The notes: a model not told the origin generated them from the sequence alone. 64,000 nt of DNA from Billgrantia gudaonensis (GCF_900100195.1 NZ_FNES01000012.1:62001-126000); one strand, 5' to 3'. Positions 44,249 to 53,444 are shown, counted from the stretch's first letter. Made by a program: numbers and translations.

Positions 44249-46953
44249 ATCGCCGTCTCCTCCTCGATCATCGCCTTCAGCTCGGGAACGCAGCTGCCGC
44301 ACTGGGTCCCGCAGGCCAGCCGGGCGCCCAGCGCCTCGACGCTGCGGTCGCCGCCGCGTATGGCTTCAAGGATACAGCGCTGGCCCACCTGATGACAGCT
44401 GCATACCAGCGGGCCCGCGTCGGCAGCGCCGTCGTCGCAACCGGCCAGCAACCGACGGCGCCGGACGGTATCGAGCGCGTCGCCGCAGGCGGCCTCGGCG
44501 AAGCGCTCGTCCAGCCAGCCGAGCCCCGGCAGCTCCGCCGGTGGGCCCACCATCAGCCACCAGCGCAGCCGCCCGGCCTCGTCGAGCCCGGCGGCCCGCA
44601 GCCGGCCGCCGGTCGGGTCGTCGCACCACAGGCTGGGCGCCACGGGCAGCACCCGCTGCACCCAGGCCAGCCAGTCACGCGTCTGCCCCGGCTCGCCGCC
44701 GGCGAGCTGCCAGCGTTCGGCATGGCCCAGGGGAATTCGCGACCAGTAGATGGCCCCCTCACACCACCAAGGCTCGTCCGCCAGGTCGTCGGCCACCAGC
44801 AGAGTCGCCTCCCAGCCAAGCGTCAGGGGAGCGATAGCCACGGCACCGTGCTTGCTCTCGGGCTGGCCGGAATGGGGATCGAGGTGGGCGGCGAGCAAGC
44901 CGTTGCAGCGCGCCTGCTTGCTGAAGCGGTCGCTCCAGTGCATGGGCACGAACACCTCGCCGCGCCGCTGGCCGCGTGCCAGACGTATCCGGCCCAGGTA
45001 GTCGCCACCGGCGCCGCTGAGCCGCGCCAGCTGCCGGTCGGTGACGCCATGGGCCAGGGCGTCGTCCGGGTGCAGCTCGATGAAGGGTTCCGAGCGGTGG
45101 TTCATCAGCCTTGGCGCCCGGGCGGTGCGCGTCATGGTGTGCCACTGATCGCGGATGCGCCCGGTGTTGAGGCGCAGCGGCCGAGCTGCGCTGAGCGCCT
45201 GGGCCGGCAGCTGCGACCGCACCGGTACCAGACATGCCCGGCCGTCCGGCGTGGCGAAGCACCCGTCGGCGAACAGCCGCGGCGTACCCTGAGGGGTGGC
45301 GGCGGTCACCGGCCACTGGATCGGCGCCAGGGCATCGTAGCGCCCACGGTCGAGTCCGGCGAGGCCCGAGATATCGAACAACCGTGCCCCATCCTGGCTG
45401 AGGTCGGCGTCGTTCTCGAAGCCCGAGAGCCGCGCATGCTCGGCGAAGATCTCGCTCGGGTGCGCATAATCGAAGGCCGCGCCGAAGCCGAGCCGACGCG
45501 CCACCTCGGTCATGATCCACCAGTCGTGGCGCGCCTCCCCAGGCGGCGGCACCAGGCCGCGCTGACGCGAGATGCAGCGTTCGGAGTTGGTCACCGTACC
45601 GTCCTTCTCCGACCAGCTCGACGCCGGCAGAACGATGTCGGCGTAGCGCAGCAGGTCGGTGTCGGTCACGCACTCGGAGACGATCACCAGCGGGCACTTG
45701 GCCAGCGCCGCGCGCACCCGCTCGGCCTTCGGCAGGCTCACCGCCGGGTTGGTGGCCATCACCCACAGCGCGCGTACCTCGCCGCGCTCGATGGCCTCGA
45801 ACAGCGCCACGGCCTTGTGCCCGGGACCCTCGGGAAGCTCGGGCAGCGCGCCTTCGGTGGCCCAGAAGCGCGTGACGCGATCCCGTGCGCCGGGGCTGTC
45901 GTAATCCATGTGCGCCGCCAGTTGGTTGGCCAGCCCCCCGACCTCCCGGCCGCCCATGGCGTTGGGCTGGCCGGTGATCGAGAAAGGGCCGGCACCGGGC
46001 AGGCCGATCTTGCCGCCGGCCAGGTGGCAGTTGATGATCGCCCCCGCCTTGTCGGTACCGCTCGACGACTGGTTGATGCCCTGGGAGAACAGCGTCACCA
46101 CGTGCAGATGGCTGGCGAACCAGTAAAAGAAGGTTTCCAGCCGCTCGCCGTCCAGGTCGCAGTCGGCGGCGATGGCCTCGAGGCGGCAATCTTCCTCGCG
46201 AGCCGCGGCGAGCGCCCCTTCCAGCCCCTGGGTGTGGCGTTCCAGGTAGATATCGTCGAGCTTGCCCTCGTCGGCCATCCATGCCAGCAGGCCGGTGAAC
46301 AGCCGGGCGTCGCTGCCGGGCGCGAGCCCCAGGTAGAGATCGGCGATCTCGCAGCTGTCGGTGACCCGCGGGTCGATCACTACCACGCGCAGCAACGGGT
46401 TGTCGCGCTTGGCGACCTTCAGGCGCTGGTAGAGCACCGGGTGGTTCCACGCCAGATTGGAGCCCACCAGCACCACCAGCTCGGCCTCTTCCAGGTCTGC
46501 GTAGCAGCACGGCACCCCATCGGCACCGAAGGCACGCTTGTGGGCCGCCACCGCCGAGGCCATGCACAGCCGCGAGTTGGTATCCAGGTGCGGCGTGCCG
46601 AGAAAGCCCTTGAAGAGCTTGTTGGCGACGTAATAGTCCTCGGTGAGCAACTGCCCGGAGAGGTAGCCCGCCACCGCCGCCTTGCCGTATTCGCGCCGGG
46701 TCGCGGCGAGGCGCTCGGCCACTGCGGCCAGCGCCGTCTCCCAGTCCGTCTCGCGGCCGTCGACTCGCGGACGAACGAGCCGCCCATGATCGCCCAGCGT
46801 CTCGTGCAGCGCCGTGCCCTTGACGCACAGCCGGCCGAAATTGGCCGGATGCCCTTCATCGCCGGTCACGCCGACGACCTGGCCGTCGTCGATCTCCGCC
46901 CGCACGCCACAGCCGACGCCGCAGTAAGGGCAAGTGGTTCGCGTTGCTTGCAT
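44236..46953 (-). CDS. nasA: Assimilatory nitrate reductase, molybdopterin subunit
   Basis: 905 residues. N-terminal [4Fe-4S] ligands CPYCGVGC and C43; the Mo-bis-MGD domains follow (GYLSGQLLTEDYYVANK, TGQPNAMGGREVG). The C-terminus carries an added BFD-like [2Fe-2S] domain (CSCHQVGQRC, CGTQCGSC). This matches the Klebsiella-type cytoplasmic NasA, which reduces nitrate to nitrite. The flavoprotein at 49207 is its likely electron donor. GGGAG precedes ATG 46953. Transcribed from a near-perfect sigma-54 promoter. Confidence 0.95.
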   Translation of the reverse strand: MQATRTTCPYCGVGCGVRAEIDDGQVVGVTGDEGHPANFGRLCVKGTALHETLGDHGRLVRPRVDGRETDWETALAAVAERLAATRREYGKAAVAGYLSGQLLTEDYYVANKLFKGFLGTPHLDTNSRLCMASAVAAHKRAFGADGVPCCYADLEEAELVVLVGSNLAWNHPVLYQRLKVAKRDNPLLRVVVIDPRVTDSCEIADLYLGLAPGSDARLFTGLLAWMADEGKLDDIYLERHTQGLEGALAAAREEDCRLEAIAADCDLDGERLETFFYWFASHLHVVTLFSQGINQSSSGTDKAGAIINCHLAGGKIGLPGAGPFSITGQPNAMGGREVGGLANQLAAHMDYDSPGARDRVTRFWATEGALPELPEGPGHKAVALFEAIERGEVRALWVMATNPAVSLPKAERVRAALAKCPLVIVSECVTDTDLLRYADIVLPASSWSEKDGTVTNSERCISRQRGLVPPPGEARHDWWIMTEVARRLGFGAAFDYAHPSEIFAEHARLSGFENDADLSQDGARLFDISGLAGLDRGRYDALAPIQWPVTAATPQGTPRLFADGCFATPDGRACLVPVRSQLPAQALSAARPLRLNTGRIRDQWHTMTRTARAPRLMNHRSEPFIELHPDDALAHGVTDRQLARLSGAGGDYLGRIRLARGQRRGEVFVPMHWSDRFSKQARCNGLLAAHLDPHSGQPESKHGAVAIAPLTLGWEATLLVADDLADEPWWCEGAIYWSRIPLGHAERWQLAGGEPGQTRDWLAWVQRVLPVAPSLWCDDPTGGRLRAAGLDEAGRLRWWLMVGPPAELPGLGWLDERFAEAACGDALDTVRRRRLLAGCDDGAADAGPLVCSCHQVGQRCILEAIRGGDRSVEALGARLACGTQCGSCVPELKAMIEEETAICAS

Positions 46954-46989
46954 GAAGCTCTCCCAGGCGATGTTCAGTCGAGACCTCTC

Positions 46990-47051
46990 GGCAACGACGA
47001 CGCCCGCTCGTGCCTCCCCTGGCAGGGAAAAGCACGGCGGGCGTCGTTGCC
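46990..47051 (-). promoter_or_regulatory. Long hairpin with embedded hexaloop motif in nasA leader (possible NasT target)
   Basis: In the nasA mRNA a 20-bp stem forms in three blocks of 8, 7 and 5 pairs with two small bulges around an 18-base loop. Its 5' arm contains GGC-AACGAC-GCC (47040-47051), a small hairpin with an A1/G4 hexaloop identical to the nir leader loop. The two folds exclude each other. No T-run follows the long stem. Confidence 0.5.
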
Positions 47052-47092
47052 GGGGAGACGACTGCGCCTCCCTTGAGTGTTGTCCTGAACCA

Positions 47093-47108
47093 AGCAAGCG
47101 GCATGCCA
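47093..47108 (-). promoter_or_regulatory. Sigma-54 promoter of nasA
   Basis: On the minus strand TGGCATGCCGCTTGCT matches TGGCAYRNNNNTTGCW at every defined position. Predicted start near 47082, leader about 129 bases. Confidence 0.85.
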
Positions 47109-47204
47109 ACGCTCCCCAATGCCATCATCACCGGTCGGTTGGGTCATTCGACCGTGCGCTGCGGTGCCGGAAATGCACCAGCGCTGGCGAATGCTGCGTG
47201 CTTT

Positions 47205-47221
47205 CGCACCGCGGCAGTGCA
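47205..47221. promoter_or_regulatory. NtrC-like enhancer between nasA and nasT
   Basis: On the minus strand TGCACT-GCCGC-GGTGCG matches the NtrC dyad at 11 of 12 positions. Its centre is about 131 bases upstream of the nasA start and about 100 upstream of the nasT start, typical enhancer distances for both. A half-site TGCACC lies at 47174. Confidence 0.65.
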
Positions 47222-47286
47222 GCATTGGCGCTACCGTCGATCCCTCCATGGCCCTCATCCTCGCCATTACCGACCAAAGGGGAACC

Positions 47287-47302
47287 TGGAATGCATCTTG
47301 CT
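47287..47302 (+). promoter_or_regulatory. Sigma-54 promoter of nasT
   Basis: TGGAATGCATCTTGCT differs from the sigma-54 consensus at one position, with invariant GG and GC intact. Predicted start near 47313. Confidence 0.7.
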
Positions 47303-47339
47303 TGAGAGAGGGAGAAGCCACCCAAAGAGCCGAGCCGCC

Positions 47340-47936
47340 ATGCCCGAACCCCTGAAGATCCTGCTGGTCGACGACGAACTCGTGCGCACCACCATGGTCG
47401 AGGAGGCCCTCACCCAGGAAGGCCACGAGGTGATCTGCCACCTGACGAGCGCGGCCAGCCTCAACGCCATGGTCGAACGCCACGGCCCCGACGTGGTGAT
47501 CATCGACATGGAATCTCCCGACCGCGACACCCTCGACAGCATGGCCCTGCTCAACCGCGAGAACCCGCGCCCGGTGGTGTTCTTCGCCGATCAGCACGAC
47601 CCCGACACCCTGCAGGCGGCGCTCAAGTCCGGCGTCAGCGCCTACGTGGTCGACGGTTTGGTGCCGAGCCGGGTCAAGTCGATCATCGAGGTCGCCGTGG
47701 CACGCTTCGATGCCTACCAGTCGCTGCGCCAGGAGCTCGACCGCACGCGTACCCAACTGGCCGAACGCAAGCGCATCGAACGCGCCAAGGGCCTGCTGAT
47801 GAAGCACCAGGACTGCGACGAAGAGCAGGCTTACCGCATGCTGCGCAAGCTCGCCATGGACCGTGGCCAGCGCATCGGCGACGTGGCCGACAGCGTCATC
47901 GACATTCTCGAATGCCTCGACAAGGGAGCCTTGTAA
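47340..47936 (+). CDS. nasT: NasT nitrate-responsive ANTAR antiterminator
   Basis: 198 residues. N-terminal pseudo-receiver (LLVDDELVR; Asp56 in VIIDMESPD) and C-terminal ANTAR RNA-binding domain (about 138-190, ERKRIERAKGLLMKHQDCDEEQAYRML). NasT binds hexaloop hairpins in nas leaders and prevents early termination; without nitrate it is held by NasS. Overlaps nasS by one base (TAATG). Transcribed from its own sigma-54-type promoter, divergent from nasA. Confidence 0.93.
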   Translation: MPEPLKILLVDDELVRTTMVEEALTQEGHEVICHLTSAASLNAMVERHGPDVVIIDMESPDRDTLDSMALLNRENPRPVVFFADQHDPDTLQAALKSGVSAYVVDGLVPSRVKSIIEVAVARFDAYQSLRQELDRTRTQLAERKRIERAKGLLMKHQDCDEEQAYRMLRKLAMDRGQRIGDVADSVIDILECLDKGAL

Positions 47937-48967
47937 TGGGAACCAACGACGCCGCCACCCCGCCCCCGGAACGCGAGCGCGTGACGCTGGGCTTCATCCC
48001 GCTGCTCGATGCCGTGCTGCTGGTGGTGGCCCGCGAGAAGGGCCTGTTTGCCGACCAGGGGCTGGACGTGAACCTCTCCCGCGAGAACGCCTGGTCGACG
48101 CTGCGCGACAAGCTCGCCGCCGGGCTGCTCGACGGCGCCCACCTGCTCGCCCCGCTGCCCCTGGCGATGAGCCTCGGCCTGGGGCGGGCGCCCTGCGACA
48201 CCCTGGCGCCGGCCACTCTCTCCCGCAACGGCAATGCCCTGGTGCTCTCCACTGCCCTGTGCGAGCGCAGCGGCGCCGCCTTCGACGACGACCCGGCCGC
48301 CAGCGCCCGCGCACTGGCGGCCTGGCTGGCGGCATCGCCTCGTCAGCGGCGCCCGCGCCTCGCCATGGTCTACCCCTACTCCTGCCAGCACTTCTTGCTG
48401 CGCGACTGGCTGGCCTGTGGCGGCCTGGCCCCCGAACGCGATCTGGACCTCGTGGCCCTGCCGCCGCCGCGCATGGTCGCCGCGCTGCGCGAAGGGCAGA
48501 TCGACGGCTTTTGCGTCGGCGAACCCTGGGGCAGCCTGGCCCAGCACGACGGTGTCGGCCGCATCGTGGCGAGCGGCGCCCAGCTATGGCCGGAACACCC
48601 CGAAAAGGTACTCGGCGTGACGCGTCCCTGGGCGCACCGCTACCCAGGCACCCTCGCCGCCCTGCTGCGCGCCCTGCAGGCGGCCAGCGACTGGCTGGCC
48701 GAATCGCCCGCCCATCGTCGCCAGGCGCGAGACTGGCTTGCCCTGCCGCCCTATCTCGACCGCTCGGTGAGCCACCTCGAGACCCTGCCGCTGGCCGAAG
48801 CCCCCATTCACCAGCGCCTGTTCGGCGGCGATCTGCTGTGCCCCGACCTTGCCGCCCTGGGCCGAATCGCCGATGCCGTGGCCAGTCAGGCCGGGCAGCC
48901 GCTGAACCGCAAGACCCTCGAGGCGTGCTACACCCCCGTGCATTACCAGGCCGCCCTGCACCGGTGA
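47936..48967 (+). CDS. nasS: NasS nitrate sensor (soluble, NrtA-like)
   Basis: 343 residues. Periplasmic-binding-protein fold without a signal peptide: TLGFIPLLDAVLLVVAREKGLF, VYPYSCQHFLLRDWL and GFCVGEPWGS are NrtA/NasS blocks. Cytoplasmic nitrate or nitrite sensor that sequesters NasT until the ligand binds. Translationally coupled to nasT. Followed by a 239-base leader with a terminator before the nir genes. Confidence 0.9.
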   Translation: MGTNDAATPPPERERVTLGFIPLLDAVLLVVAREKGLFADQGLDVNLSRENAWSTLRDKLAAGLLDGAHLLAPLPLAMSLGLGRAPCDTLAPATLSRNGNALVLSTALCERSGAAFDDDPAASARALAAWLAASPRQRRPRLAMVYPYSCQHFLLRDWLACGGLAPERDLDLVALPPPRMVAALREGQIDGFCVGEPWGSLAQHDGVGRIVASGAQLWPEHPEKVLGVTRPWAHRYPGTLAALLRALQAASDWLAESPAHRRQARDWLALPPYLDRSVSHLETLPLAEAPIHQRLFGGDLLCPDLAALGRIADAVASQAGQPLNRKTLEACYTPVHYQAALHR

Positions 48968-49095
48968 AGTGCAGCCCGCTTCCGGCGAAGCGCCTGAGGG
49001 CTCGCTCCAGTGGCTCTCCAATTCACTGACGAGGCAGGCAAAAACGGCAAGGACCGGGCACTTGGCCAGGTTCTTGATACACACGAAGCACAACC

Positions 49096-49137
49096 GGCAA
49101 TCAACGACGATTGCCCCTTTTTCAGACGAAGACGTCT
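49096..49137 (+). promoter_or_regulatory. Two-hairpin NasT (ANTAR) RNA target in nir leader
   Basis: Hairpin 1 (49096-49115): 7-bp stem GGCAATC/GATTGCC, hexaloop AACGAC with A1 and G4. Hairpin 2 (49124-49137): AGAC, loop GAAGAC, GTCT; its 3' arm overlaps the left arm of the terminator at 49129, so the two are mutually exclusive. Spacing is 8 bases. This is the arrangement known for ANTAR antitermination, though loop 2 has G rather than A at position 1. Confidence 0.65.
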
Positions 49138-49177
49138 CTGCGCCCCCTCTGACGGGGTAGCGCCGAGGCGTCTTTTT
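49129..49177 (+). terminator. Conditional intrinsic terminator in the nir operon leader
   Basis: AAGACG...CGTCTT outer stem with inner GCGC/GCGC and CCCC/GGGG blocks, closed by a six-base loop and followed by TTTTT, 30 bases before the NasC-like start codon. A real terminator inside a 5' leader points to antitermination control. Confidence 0.85.
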
Positions 49178-49206
49178 CGTTTGCGTGATCGCGGAGGTGC
49201 CAGACC

Positions 49207-50520
49207 ATGCGCCCAACCCAACCCCCCACCGGCGAACGGCTGGTGATCGTCGGCAACGGCATGGCCGGCCATCGGCTGGTGGAAACGCTGCTGGCCCGCC
49301 CCGAGCGGCCCGCCAAGATCACCGTGATCGGTGCCGAAACGGCGCCCGCCTACAACCGCATCCTGCTCTCGCCGCTGCTCGCCGGCGAGATGGAGCGCGA
49401 CGCGCTGACCCTGCGCAACGCCGAATGGTACGCCGAGCAGGGCATCGAACTCGTCCTGGGCGAGCGCGTGGAGACGATCGATCGCGCCGCACGTCGGCTC
49501 ACCACCGATGCCGGTCGCCGGCTCGGCTACGACCGCCTGGTGCTGGCCACCGGTTCGAACCCGGCCCGCCCGCCGGTGCCGGGACTCGAACTGCCCGGCG
49601 TTCACGTGTTCCGCGACCTGAACGACGCCGACGCCCTCACACGCGCCGCTGAAACCGGCCGCAACGCCGTGGTGATCGGCGGCGGTCTGCTCGGCCTGGA
49701 AGCAGCGGAAGGGTTGCGGAAAAGAGGGCAAGGCCAGCGCGGCATGCAGGTGAGCCTGCTGCAGCGCGACGACCGGCTGATGAACCGCCAGCTCGACCTC
49801 ACCGCCGCCCGCCTGCTCGAAAGCGAGCTGCGCAGCCGCGGGCTCGACGTTCGCACCGGTGCCCAGCTGGAATGCTTGGAGGACGGTTCCGACGGCCGGG
49901 TGTGCGCCGTGCACCTGGCCGACGGTACCCGCCTGCCCGCCGACTGCGTGGTCGTGGCCATCGGCATCGTGCCCAACGCCGAGCTCGGCCGCATCGCCGG
50001 CCTCGAGGTGAACCGCGGCGTGGTCGTCGACGAGTGGCTCACCACCTCCGATCCGGCGATCCACGCTCTGGGCGAGTGCTGCGAGCACCGGGGCCGGACC
50101 TACGGCCTGGTCGAGCCCATCTGGCGCCAGGTCGAGGTGCTGGCCGACCGACTGTGCCGCCCCGCCACCGAGCGCATCGCCGGTTATGTCGAAGCACCCA
50201 GTGCCACCAAGCTCAAGGTCAGCGGGGTCTCGCTCTACGCCTTCGGCCCTACCGAACCCGAGGCCGACCACGAGGTACTCAGCTACCGCGATCCCCAGCA
50301 GGGCGACTACCGCCGCCTGCTGCTGCGTAACGGCCGCATCGAGGGTGCCGTGTTCTACGGCGACACCGCCGCCGGCCCCTGGTACTTCGAGCAGGCACTG
50401 GCCGGTACCGATCTTTCCGCCTGCCGCCAGGCACTGCTGCTGGGCGCTGCCGATGCCCAGGCACTGCTCGACGACGCCGCTACCGATTCCCCGACAAGCC
50501 CCGTCAAGGAGGCCGCATGA
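49207..50520 (+). CDS. nasC: NasC-like FAD/NAD(P)H reductase of assimilatory nitrate reductase
   Basis: 437 residues. Pyridine nucleotide-disulfide reductase fold: FAD motif VIVGNGMAGHRLVE near 13-26, ATGSNPARPP, NAD motif VVIGGGLLGLEAAEGL near 155, and ALGEC near the flavin. Similar to the N-terminal half of the NirB protein encoded next to it, and to Klebsiella NasC, which passes electrons from NADH to NasA. GGAGG precedes ATG 49207. Stop overlaps nirB (ATGA). Confidence 0.82.
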   Translation: MRPTQPPTGERLVIVGNGMAGHRLVETLLARPERPAKITVIGAETAPAYNRILLSPLLAGEMERDALTLRNAEWYAEQGIELVLGERVETIDRAARRLTTDAGRRLGYDRLVLATGSNPARPPVPGLELPGVHVFRDLNDADALTRAAETGRNAVVIGGGLLGLEAAEGLRKRGQGQRGMQVSLLQRDDRLMNRQLDLTAARLLESELRSRGLDVRTGAQLECLEDGSDGRVCAVHLADGTRLPADCVVVAIGIVPNAELGRIAGLEVNRGVVVDEWLTTSDPAIHALGECCEHRGRTYGLVEPIWRQVEVLADRLCRPATERIAGYVEAPSATKLKVSGVSLYAFGPTEPEADHEVLSYRDPQQGDYRRLLLRNGRIEGAVFYGDTAAGPWYFEQALAGTDLSACRQALLLGAADAQALLDDAATDSPTSPVKEAA

Positions 50521-53063
50521 ACACTGCCCATTCCGACAAAACCGCGCAACTGATCGTCATCGGCAACGGCATGATAGGCCACCACCTGGTCGAACAGCTG
50601 GTCGAACGGGGCGCTACCGAGCGCTATGCCATCACCGTATTCGGTGAAGAGCGCCACCTGGCCTACGACCGAGTCCACCTCTCCGAGTATTTCAGCGGCC
50701 GCGACGCCACCTCGCTCGCGCTCTCCACCGCCGACTACTACGCCGAGCACGGCATCGAACTGCGCCTTCACGAGGCCGTGACCGCCATCGACCGCGACGC
50801 CAGCGAGGTGGTCACGCCCCAGGGGCGCTACCGCTACGACCGGCTGGTGCTGGCCACCGGCTCCTACCCCTTCGTGCCGCCGATTCCCGGCAACGACCGC
50901 GACGGCTGCCTGGTCTACCGCACCCTGGAGGATCTCGACGCCATTCGCGCCGCGGCCCAGAACGCCACCACCGGCGTCGTGGTGGGCGGCGGCCTGCTCG
51001 GTCTGGAAGCCGCCAACGCCCTGCGCGGGCTCGACCTCGACACCGCCGTGGTGGAGTTCGCCCCGCGGCTGATGCCGATGCAGGTCGACAGCGAAGGCGG
51101 CGAGCTATTGCGCGAGAAGATCGAGGCGCTCGGCGTGCAGGTGCTCACCGGCCGCGCCACCCAGGAGATCGTCGACGGCGAGGCCAGCCGCCACCGCATG
51201 GTGTTCCAGGACGACAAGGTGCTGGAAACCGACCTCATCGTGTTCTCCGCCGGCATTCGCCCGCGCGACGAGCTGGCCCGCGACAGCGGCCTGGAGAGGG
51301 GCGAGCGCGGCGGCGTGGTGATCGACGACCGCTGCCTGACCAGCGATCCGTCGATACTGGCCATCGGCGAAGTGGCGCTGTGGCAGGGCAGCATCTTCGG
51401 CCTGGTGGCTCCCGGCTATCAGATGGCCAAGGCCGCCGCCGCCACCCTGGTGGAGGGCGATGAAACGTTCAGGGGCGCCGACATGAGCACCAAGCTCAAG
51501 CTGCTCGGCGTCGACGTAGGCTCCATCGGCGACGCCCACGGCGACCGCACCCCCGGCGCGCGCATGTTCCGCTACCTCGACCCGCTCAAGCAGCAGTACC
51601 GCAAGCTGGTGGTCTCCAGCGACGGCAAGCGCGTGGTGGGTGCCATGCTGGTGGGCGACAACGGCGTCTACGACACCCTGCTGCAGTACTACGCCAACCG
51701 CATAGAACTGCCCGCGGACCCAGCCGCGCTGATCCTTCCGGCCGGCGGCGAAGGCGCTCCAACCCTGGGACCGGACGCCCTGCCGGACACCGCCACCATC
51801 TGCTCGTGCCACAACGTCACCAAGGGCGATATCTGCGCCACCCTCGACGCCGGCGCCACCGACCTCGCCACCGTCAAGGGCGATACCAAGGCGAGCACCG
51901 GCTGCGGCGGCTGCGCGGCGCTGCTCAAGAGCGTGGTCGACCATGAACTGGCCGCCCGCGGCGTGGAGGTCGACCAATCCATCTGCGAGCACTTCGCCCA
52001 TACCCGCCAGGAGCTCTACGACATCGTGCGCGTGGAGGGCATCAAGACCTTCGGCGAGCTGATCGAGAAGCACGGCAACTCCGAGCCCCACAAGCTGGAC
52101 TCTTCATCAGCCCCGCGGCTCGGCTGTGACATCTGCAAACCGGCAGTGGCCTCGATTCTCGCCTCCTTCTTCAACGAGCCGATCACCGACGCCGCGCACA
52201 TCCCGCTGCAGGACACCAACGACACCTTCATGGCCAACATGCAGAAGAACGGCACCTACTCGGTGGTGCCGCGGGTGCCCGGCGGCGAGATCACCCCCGA
52301 CAAGCTGGTGGTGCTGGGTCAGGTGGCGGAGAAATACGGCCTCTACACCAAGGTCACCGGCGGCCAGCGCATCGACCTGTTCGGCGCCCGTCTGGAGGAC
52401 CTGCCGGACATCTGGGGCGAATTGCTCGACGCCGGCTTCGAGACCGGCCACGCCTACGCCAAATCGCTGCGCACGGTGAAATCCTGCGTGGGCAGCACCT
52501 GGTGCCGCTACGGCGTGCAGGACAGCGTGGGCATGGCGATCCGGCTCGAGAACCGCTACAAGGGCCTGCGCTCGCCGCACAAGCTCAAGTTCGCCGTTTC
52601 CGGCTGCACCCGGGAATGCGCCGAGGCGCAGAGCAAGGACGTGGGCGTGATCGCCACCGAGAACGGCTGGAACCTGTACGTGTGCGGCAACGGCGGCATG
52701 CGCCCCCGCCACGCCGAGCTGTTCGCCACCGACCTGGACGACGACGAGCTGATCCGCACCATCGACCGCTTCCTGATGTTCTACGTGCGCACCGCCGACC
52801 GACTGCAACGCACCTCGGTGTGGCGCGAGAACCTGGAAGGCGGCCTGGACTACCTCAAGGAGGTGATTCTCGACGACAGCCTGGGGATCGGCAGCGAACT
52901 CGAAGCTCAGATGCAGCGAGTCATCGACGCCTACCAGTGCGAATGGGCGAACGCCATCTCCGACCCGGAGAAGCTCAAGCGCTTCCGCAGCTTCGTCAAC
53001 GACAGCCGCCCCGACCCGGACATCATCGTGACCGAGGAGCGCGGGCAACTGCGCCCGGCTTAA
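50517..53063 (+). CDS. nirB: Nitrite reductase [NAD(P)H], large subunit
   Basis: 848 residues. FAD and NAD domains (VIGNGMIGHHLVEQL; VVVGGGLLGLEAANAL), a BFD-like [2Fe-2S] domain (CSCHNVTKGDIC near 427, CGGC), then the sulfite/nitrite-reductase half with sirohaem/[4Fe-4S] Cys motifs in KSCVGSTWCRYG (near 657) and SGCTRECAEAQ (near 697). Reduces nitrite to ammonium in the cytoplasm. Starts by overlap with the NasC-like gene; nirD follows after 12 bases. Confidence 0.97.
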   Translation: MNTAHSDKTAQLIVIGNGMIGHHLVEQLVERGATERYAITVFGEERHLAYDRVHLSEYFSGRDATSLALSTADYYAEHGIELRLHEAVTAIDRDASEVVTPQGRYRYDRLVLATGSYPFVPPIPGNDRDGCLVYRTLEDLDAIRAAAQNATTGVVVGGGLLGLEAANALRGLDLDTAVVEFAPRLMPMQVDSEGGELLREKIEALGVQVLTGRATQEIVDGEASRHRMVFQDDKVLETDLIVFSAGIRPRDELARDSGLERGERGGVVIDDRCLTSDPSILAIGEVALWQGSIFGLVAPGYQMAKAAAATLVEGDETFRGADMSTKLKLLGVDVGSIGDAHGDRTPGARMFRYLDPLKQQYRKLVVSSDGKRVVGAMLVGDNGVYDTLLQYYANRIELPADPAALILPAGGEGAPTLGPDALPDTATICSCHNVTKGDICATLDAGATDLATVKGDTKASTGCGGCAALLKSVVDHELAARGVEVDQSICEHFAHTRQELYDIVRVEGIKTFGELIEKHGNSEPHKLDSSSAPRLGCDICKPAVASILASFFNEPITDAAHIPLQDTNDTFMANMQKNGTYSVVPRVPGGEITPDKLVVLGQVAEKYGLYTKVTGGQRIDLFGARLEDLPDIWGELLDAGFETGHAYAKSLRTVKSCVGSTWCRYGVQDSVGMAIRLENRYKGLRSPHKLKFAVSGCTRECAEAQSKDVGVIATENGWNLYVCGNGGMRPRHAELFATDLDDDELIRTIDRFLMFYVRTADRLQRTSVWRENLEGGLDYLKEVILDDSLGIGSELEAQMQRVIDAYQCEWANAISDPEKLKRFRSFVNDSRPDPDIIVTEERGQLRPA

Positions 53064-53075
53064 AGGAGATTTTCC

Positions 53076-53444
53076 ATGACCACCGCAGCAGCCAAGACCA
53101 TGACCCGAACCTGGCAACCCCTCTGTACCCGCGCCGACCTGGTGCCCTACTCCGGCGTCGCCGCCTGGGTGGAAACGGCCGAGGGCCCGGCCCAGGTGGC
53201 GATCTTCTACTTGCCCGGCCACGAGCAGGAACTCTACGCCCTCGACCACCACGACCCCTTCTCCGGTGCCAACGTCATCGCCCGCGGCATCGTCGGCGAC
53301 CTCAAGGGGCGGCTGGTGGTCGCCTCGCCGATCTACAAGCAGCATTTCCGCCTGGAAGACGGCCAATGCCTGGAAGACGACAGCGTGGCGCTGCGCACCT
53401 GGAAGGCGAGCTTCAAGGGCGACGAGGTGTGGATCGAGGCGTGA
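53076..53444 (+). CDS. nirD: Nitrite reductase small subunit
   Basis: 122 residues. NirD, a Rieske-like small subunit that lost most cluster ligands; WQPLCTRADLVPYSGVAAWVE and YALDHHDPFSGANVIARGIVG are its conserved blocks. Required with NirB for nitrite reduction. AAAGGAG lies before ATG 53076. Last gene of the nasT-to-nirD direction. Confidence 0.95.
   Translation: MTTAAAKTMTRTWQPLCTRADLVPYSGVAAWVETAEGPAQVAIFYLPGHEQELYALDHHDPFSGANVIARGIVGDLKGRLVVASPIYKQHFRLEDGQCLEDDSVALRTWKASFKGDEVWIEA

Noticed and set aside
44392-47076. 894-residue open frame antisense to nasA
   Set aside because: Same shadow effect; nasA has every expected cofactor motif.
49063-49078. Sigma-54 promoter upstream of the nir leader (TGGCCAGGTTCTTGAT)
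   Set aside because: The invariant GC at -12 is GA and two further positions differ; transcription through from nasTS explains the leader better.
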